Below are positions 60,579-64,000 of a stretch of DNA of 64,000 nt, in pieces. The translations under genes and the position numbers were made by a program. Within the stretch, counting starts at the first letter, position 1. Each line of letters starts with the position of its first letter. The stretch is from contig JBALXQ010000015.1 in NCBI GenBank assembly GCA_036960565.1, positions 43,119 through 107,118 on the forward strand, read 5' to 3'. This stretch comes from Bermanella sp036960565 (GTDB lineage: Bacteria > Pseudomonadota > Gammaproteobacteria > Pseudomonadales > Oceanobacteraceae). The notes below the pieces were generated by a model. The model was not told the DNA's origin, did no database searches, and was given only the letters and a program-made list of their open reading frames with translations.

Positions 60579-61316
60579 TTATTGATACCGGGAAATAATT
60601 TCTTTCAGCTGGCCATCTTTTTTCATTATGGCCAGTTCTTGGTTAAATAATTCTACGAATTTATGCCAGCGCTTGTTAAACATAATTCGGTAATCAACTT
60701 GGTTAATGGCTTGCTTGGAGATATAAAACTGATGTTGCCACAGAGGATTATTTTTAATCAGCCATTGGCCCACTAACTCATTAAGTACAGCCCCCTGGGT
60801 TCGCTCATATATGAGCATGCCCAGCATTTCTTTTTCAGTACCGGCATCGCTTCGCTGGATTTTATTGCTGTTAAAATAATCCTCCAAGGTTGGGTAATGA
60901 TAACCTAAGTGTGTTCCCAGCTTTTTTCCAAACAATTCTTTTATATCATTAAGCTGTACAGGGCTGGATTTTAACGAAAATAATACGTCGCGGGCTTTCA
61001 CTACCGGATCGGTAAAGGCGTAATTCTCGGGGTGGGGCACCCATTCCATAGCAAGGGGGACGGCGTCCAATTTCCCCAAATCCAATTGGCTAATTTCACG
61101 CTTCTTGGGAATACCCACAGGTTTGACCGAGTAATTATGTTTGTCGGCAATGAGCTGCAGTACATCCAGCATAATTCCTGAGTCTGGCTGTCCAACTTTC
61201 TTAATCATATAAGGGGGCAATCCCTTAGAGGTGATATTAAATACAATCTGTTGGGCAGCATAGGCAGGGGGCTGAACACAGCAGGCAAGCATTAAAATAA
61301 AGGCTATAGGTTTCAT
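60579..61316 (-). CDS. Periplasmic solute-binding protein, group A paralogue
   Basis: A 245-residue protein with a signal peptide (IAFILMLACCVQPPAYAA). It shares all group A motifs with 9237 and 11335: FNITSKGLPPYMIKK, GIMLDVLQLIADKHNY, IPKKREISQLDLGKLDAV, LGTHLGYHYPTL and VLNELVGQWLIKNNPLW. It is 50 kb from the other two, on its own transcript. No ABC genes near. Convergent with the hydroxylase gene. Confidence 0.87.
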   Translation of the reverse strand: MKPIAFILMLACCVQPPAYAAQQIVFNITSKGLPPYMIKKVGQPDSGIMLDVLQLIADKHNYSVKPVGIPKKREISQLDLGKLDAVPLAMEWVPHPENYAFTDPVVKARDVLFSLKSSPVQLNDIKELFGKKLGTHLGYHYPTLEDYFNSNKIQRSDAGTEKEMLGMLIYERTQGAVLNELVGQWLIKNNPLWQHQFYISKQAINQVDYRIMFNKRWHKFVELFNQELAIMKKDGQLKEIISRYQ

Positions 61317-61449
61317 GATCGCCCCATAATGAGCCGCCTGAGAAACAAGGGTATTTATAAGGATAGCAGGCCTGAAATTAGGCGAAGGGCAATAAACGGG
61401 CGGGAGGCTAACGTCTTATGGAATACACGCTTTATAGACAGGAGCGGGG

Positions 61450-61833
61450 TTAACTCTTTGCCTGCAGTAACTTGTAAAATATGTCATACACTTGGGAAGC
61501 TATTTCCACTCCATAACAACGGGTATGAATAAATTCGCCATCTTTTACATATACACTTGAATTATAAAGAATGTATTTAATTTCGTCCTTTGCCTGAACC
61601 TTGGCGGGATAATTTTTTAAAATTTCAAAGTCACCCAGTCTTTGCATCATTTCTTTTAAAGCTGATTTATCCATTTGAAATTTGGAGACATGATGGCCCA
61701 CATATTCGTCTTCAGCGTAGCCTAGGGAATTAAGCTCAAACTGGTTGGCATATTCAATAATACCCTCCGCCGACACAGTATGAATGCCAATGGAGGAGTT
61801 ATTAATGAAGTCAATTGAATCTTCTTTAATCAT
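61450..61833 (-). CDS. Stand-alone PAS-domain protein
   Basis: A 127-residue single PAS domain: IDFINNSSIGIHTVSAEGIIEYANQFELNSLGYAEDEYVGHHVSKF and a C-terminal beta part ending VEIASQVYDIFYKLLQ. No output domain is present, so it works as a signal subunit for another protein or is a remnant. Cysteine at RCYG could be a ligand site. The upstream region is short, and the gene stands alone. Confidence 0.82.
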   Translation of the reverse strand: MIKEDSIDFINNSSIGIHTVSAEGIIEYANQFELNSLGYAEDEYVGHHVSKFQMDKSALKEMMQRLGDFEILKNYPAKVQAKDEIKYILYNSSVYVKDGEFIHTRCYGVEIASQVYDIFYKLLQAKS

Positions 61834-61887
61834 GTGATTCCTATCTCGGCTTTAATAAAAGCATAGTCCCATTATTACCTTGAAGCA

Positions 61888-62223
61888 CTATGTGTTTGGT
61901 GATTGCTTAATTTGGCCATTGCGTAGAATTAAATATAAAGAAAACCCTACCGCAACCCCGGGAATAATGCCTAGCAACAGGCATAGCCACCCATGTTTTA
62001 CGCCGAGATTTTTAGCCTCATATACAACCCATACTGCAAGTATTGCCCAACAGAAAAACACATCTAATGAATACCCTGTTGCATAGGGATTTACAAAACC
62101 GGCAGCAAAGGCACCAATAATGTCAGGGTTACTCAGCAAGGGCGGCAGCACGATAGTACAAAAGGCTAGAGTGAAAAATATGGCCAATATTAATAACGTA
62201 TTTTTAAACATACGTGTCGTCAT
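61888..62223 (-). CDS. DUF2834-like membrane protein
   Basis: A 111-residue protein with three hydrophobic helices. GFVNPYATGYSLDVFFCWAILAVWVVYEAKNLGVKHGWLCLLLGIIPGVAVGFSLYLILR is characteristic of DUF2834 membrane proteins. Function unknown. It lies 54 bases after the PAS gene stop in the reading direction order and may be a separate unit. Confidence 0.78.
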   Translation of the reverse strand: MTTRMFKNTLLILAIFFTLAFCTIVLPPLLSNPDIIGAFAAGFVNPYATGYSLDVFFCWAILAVWVVYEAKNLGVKHGWLCLLLGIIPGVAVGFSLYLILRNGQIKQSPNT

Positions 62224-62313
62224 TTAAATGCTCGCTGTGGTTATTATTAGATGCTTATTTATAAACGAATTATGCGCATTTTAAAATCTAAAATATTGGG
62301 TGATATATATTGC

Positions 62314-62949
62314 TTAGGGGATAGCATCCTGCTTAGGCTCCATGCCCCCTATAAAGTCGGGTTTATAAAAGACCCTACCTGAAACATTGGCGCCTAGTAA
62401 TTGCAGCCAGTGAGCCAATTCATGATTACAATTATGAAAGGCCCAATAGGAAACCGGGTATTTAACAAAATAAACATCTTCAGGCGCATTATAAACCTCA
62501 GTGGCCTTTTGGTTTTGATAGGCATGTTGTAAAGTATTTTGAAGTGCCAGCACCTTTTTAGTGGGGGCATAAAAGGGTACAGCTGTTTCACAGTCTTTGA
62601 ATTTCTGACATAAATTATCCCCTGGCTGCCAAGATATATTCTTTTTGCCCAGTGCCCCTTGTGTGAAAAACGTCATATTTTTCCAGGCGGTCCAAGGATC
62701 TCTTTTATTAAGAGCGAATAATTGCCAATCACCATAGGTATACTCGGTTAAAATACCTTTCTCATAAAAAGCCAATGAATGATGTCCCCAGGTAGAGTAT
62801 TTAAGCAGGTACACTTTAGTCATCTGAGTCATGCTGGTGGATTGCAGAGGAAGCTTAAGCGAAGTGGAGCAGGCACCTAGAAGAAAAAGACTGGCGGTGG
62901 TAGGAATAGAGAACATCTTTACTAACCAACTTTTGGATATATAAAACAT
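62314..62949 (-). CDS. Lipoprotein with Cys-His motif, possible papain-like fold
   Basis: 211 residues; start ATG 62949 or ATG 62916, both giving a lipoprotein signal (SLFLLGAC). The mature protein has TWGHHSLAFYEKGILTEYTYGDW and FHNCNHELAHWLQLLGANVSG. A His early and an N-C-N-H-x-x-A-x-W-L motif late resemble permuted papain-like (DUF2459/YebB-like) proteins that act on the cell envelope. This is a weak match; the exact family is unrecognised. Confidence 0.6.
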   Translation of the reverse strand: MFYISKSWLVKMFSIPTTASLFLLGACSTSLKLPLQSTSMTQMTKVYLLKYSTWGHHSLAFYEKGILTEYTYGDWQLFALNKRDPWTAWKNMTFFTQGALGKKNISWQPGDNLCQKFKDCETAVPFYAPTKKVLALQNTLQHAYQNQKATEVYNAPEDVYFVKYPVSYWAFHNCNHELAHWLQLLGANVSGRVFYKPDFIGGMEPKQDAIP

Positions 62950-63031
62950 GGTGAATATGTCCGTTTGATTCAGCCTAGGGTGTTCTGAAGTTAATGACTA
63001 GTACTAGCAAATCTAGACTAGCATGAAAAGT

Positions 63032-63499
63032 TTACTGAGATACTTTATAGAAACTGGCCCGAGTTAACTTTGCTAAATCCACAGGATTAATTTCAATCTC
63101 CAGGCCACGCCGACCAGCACTGATAAAAATACTGCTTAAATCCTTTGCCGAAGAATCAATCACAGTTTTTAATGTTTTCTTTTGGCCCAGAGGACTGACG
63201 CCCCCCAATACATAACCGGTGACACGCTCTACTTCAGCCGGGTTGGCCATGACAGCTTTTTTAGCCGCCAATGCCTTGGCCACTTGCTTCATGCTGAGTT
63301 TGGATGATACCGGCACCACGGCTACGGCTAATGCCTTGTTGTCCAAGCTCACCACCAGAGTCTTAAATACTTGGCTGGCACTTATACCCAGTTTTTCGGC
63401 TGCCTCAGATCCATAAGAATCACTGGCAGGGTTATGGGAGTATTCATGCAAATTGTAAGGGGTTTTACTCTTTTTAAGGGCGTTCACTGCAGGCGTCAT
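63032..63499 (-). CDS. ybaK: YbaK/EbsC-type aminoacyl-tRNA deacylase
   Basis: A 155-residue protein: LKKSKTPYNLHEYSHNPASDSYGSEAAEKLGISASQVFKTLVV, KLSMKQVAKALAAKKAVMANPAEVERVTGYVLGGVSPLGQKK and ISAGRRGLEIEINPVDLAKLT. The K-T-L motif and G-G-V-S-P loop mark the YbaK family, which hydrolyses Cys-tRNA(Pro) formed by ProRS error. Cytosolic. Single gene. Confidence 0.92.
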   Translation of the reverse strand: MTPAVNALKKSKTPYNLHEYSHNPASDSYGSEAAEKLGISASQVFKTLVVSLDNKALAVAVVPVSSKLSMKQVAKALAAKKAVMANPAEVERVTGYVLGGVSPLGQKKTLKTVIDSSAKDLSSIFISAGRRGLEIEINPVDLAKLTRASFYKVSQ

Positions 63500-63683
63500 T
63501 TACGTCTTGCCATTCTAATTACTCAAGTGGTTCACTAAATAAAATACTGCCTAAAACACTCTATCATAACAGGGGGATTTTTTATTCCTAAAGGGCTTTA
63601 ACTAAGGCCATTATACAAGGGTTAGCGCAATCTAATGATTAGGAGTTGCTATACTGGTGTAAAGGCTTAATTCGGATGAAAAG

Positions 63684-64000
63684 ATGGCGCGTTACCTTTT
63701 CTATTTAAAGCTGCTGCTGTTATCAGGTTTGTTGTTAGGGGCCAGAGTTCATGCTGAGCAAACCGTAGTTTTTGGGGTGATGGACATTGAATTTCCGCCT
63801 TTTCAATACATAGTGGATGGTAAGCCAATAGGCCCAGATGCGGACATTATCCGTGAAGCTTTTGCTCGCCTTCCTGATTATAAGCTGGCTTATAAAATAA
63901 GGCCGGTTAAGCGTGTTGCCAAAGAAATTGAAAATGGCAGTTTGGACATCACCGCTGTGTTTAAAACCCCTCCAAGAGAAAAGTTTGCACTGTTTACCAA
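63684..64000 (+). CDS. Periplasmic solute-binding protein (SBP_bac_3 type), 5' part
   Basis: An open frame runs from ATG 63684 to the window end, giving 105 residues. A signal peptide (LKLLLLSGLLLGARVHAE) is followed by VVFGVMDIEFPPFQYIVDGKPIGPDADIIREAF and IRPVKRVAKEIENGSLDITAVFKTPPREKF, the first lobe of an SBP_bac_3 protein. The P-V-K-R variant differs from the other copies. The rest is outside the window, so neighbours cannot be checked. Confidence 0.83.
   Translation, partial: MARYLFYLKLLLLSGLLLGARVHAEQTVVFGVMDIEFPPFQYIVDGKPIGPDADIIREAFARLPDYKLAYKIRPVKRVAKEIENGSLDITAVFKTPPREKFALFT

Noticed and set aside
1..64000. tRNA, rRNA, IS elements, prophage or plasmid origin
   Set aside because: Read through on both strands; no cloverleaf with a T-loop consensus, transposase, integrase or replication gene was recognised. 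A covariance-model search would be needed to exclude small RNAs.

Overview
The window looks like chromosomal DNA of an AT-rich, free-living, probably marine gammaproteobacterium. The gene content fits an Oceanospirillales-like heterotroph: TonB receptors, many periplasmic solute-binding proteins, RNase HI with a viroplasmin domain, a DUF5062 gene, and alkane/lipid-type envelope genes. That placement is an inference from gene families, not from a marker gene. I see no rRNA, tRNA, IS element, prophage or CRISPR array. Genes are mostly single units or short operons, often divergent from their own regulator.

Layout. 1-3.9 kb: the end of a PhzF-family gene, a YkgJ-like Cys-cluster protein, a solute-binding protein, and an HxlR regulator divergent from an Old Yellow Enzyme-type reductase. 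4-12 kb: two divergent paralogous TonB receptors followed by three periplasmic solute-binding proteins and a diguanylate cyclase, which reads as an outer-membrane uptake/sensing island. 12-15.6 kb: ArsR repressor and ArsP/YraQ-type permease with two clear operators, a decayed PotD-like pseudogene, and an MFS carrier. 15.8-19 kb: a hybrid histidine kinase translationally coupled to a response regulator. 19-26 kb: MaoC/AhpD-like/HxlR unit, TfoX-C-like protein, two solute-binding proteins, STAS protein, PAS-GGDEF cyclase, MAPEG protein. 26-31 kb: a MarR regulator, then an RND exporter fused in frame to a LolA-like periplasmic domain, overlapping a DUF1302 outer-membrane barrel gene. This reads as a compact envelope lipid/hydrophobe transport system. 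31-34.4 kb: an alpha/beta hydrolase with a hairpin over its ribosome binding site, an unrecognised protein with two HTH-like repeats, and a degenerate histidine kinase.

34.5-46 kb is mixed housekeeping and accessory content: GST, DoxX, hydrolase, DUF5062, thioesterase, RNase HI, LETM1-like, PPOX, SLOG-like, His-rich secreted protein, thioredoxin and LysR. 46-64 kb holds RsgA, a haloalkane dehalogenase with a strong operator, AraC/PhyH, an Nramp-like carrier, Acg-type nitroreductase with MarR, SRPBCC/LysR, a PAP2-like protein, AraC with a fatty-acid hydroxylase-SRPBCC fusion, a PAS protein, DUF2834, a lipoprotein and YbaK.

The theme tying the window together is ten dispersed SBP_bac_3-type periplasmic proteins with no ABC permease or ATPase beside any of them. 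They sit next to several signalling proteins, so they may sense rather than transport. The best candidates for something undescribed are this orphan binding-protein family, the RND-LolA-like fusion with its MarR motif, and the hydrolase/double-HTH/degenerate-kinase cassette with its two RNA hairpins.
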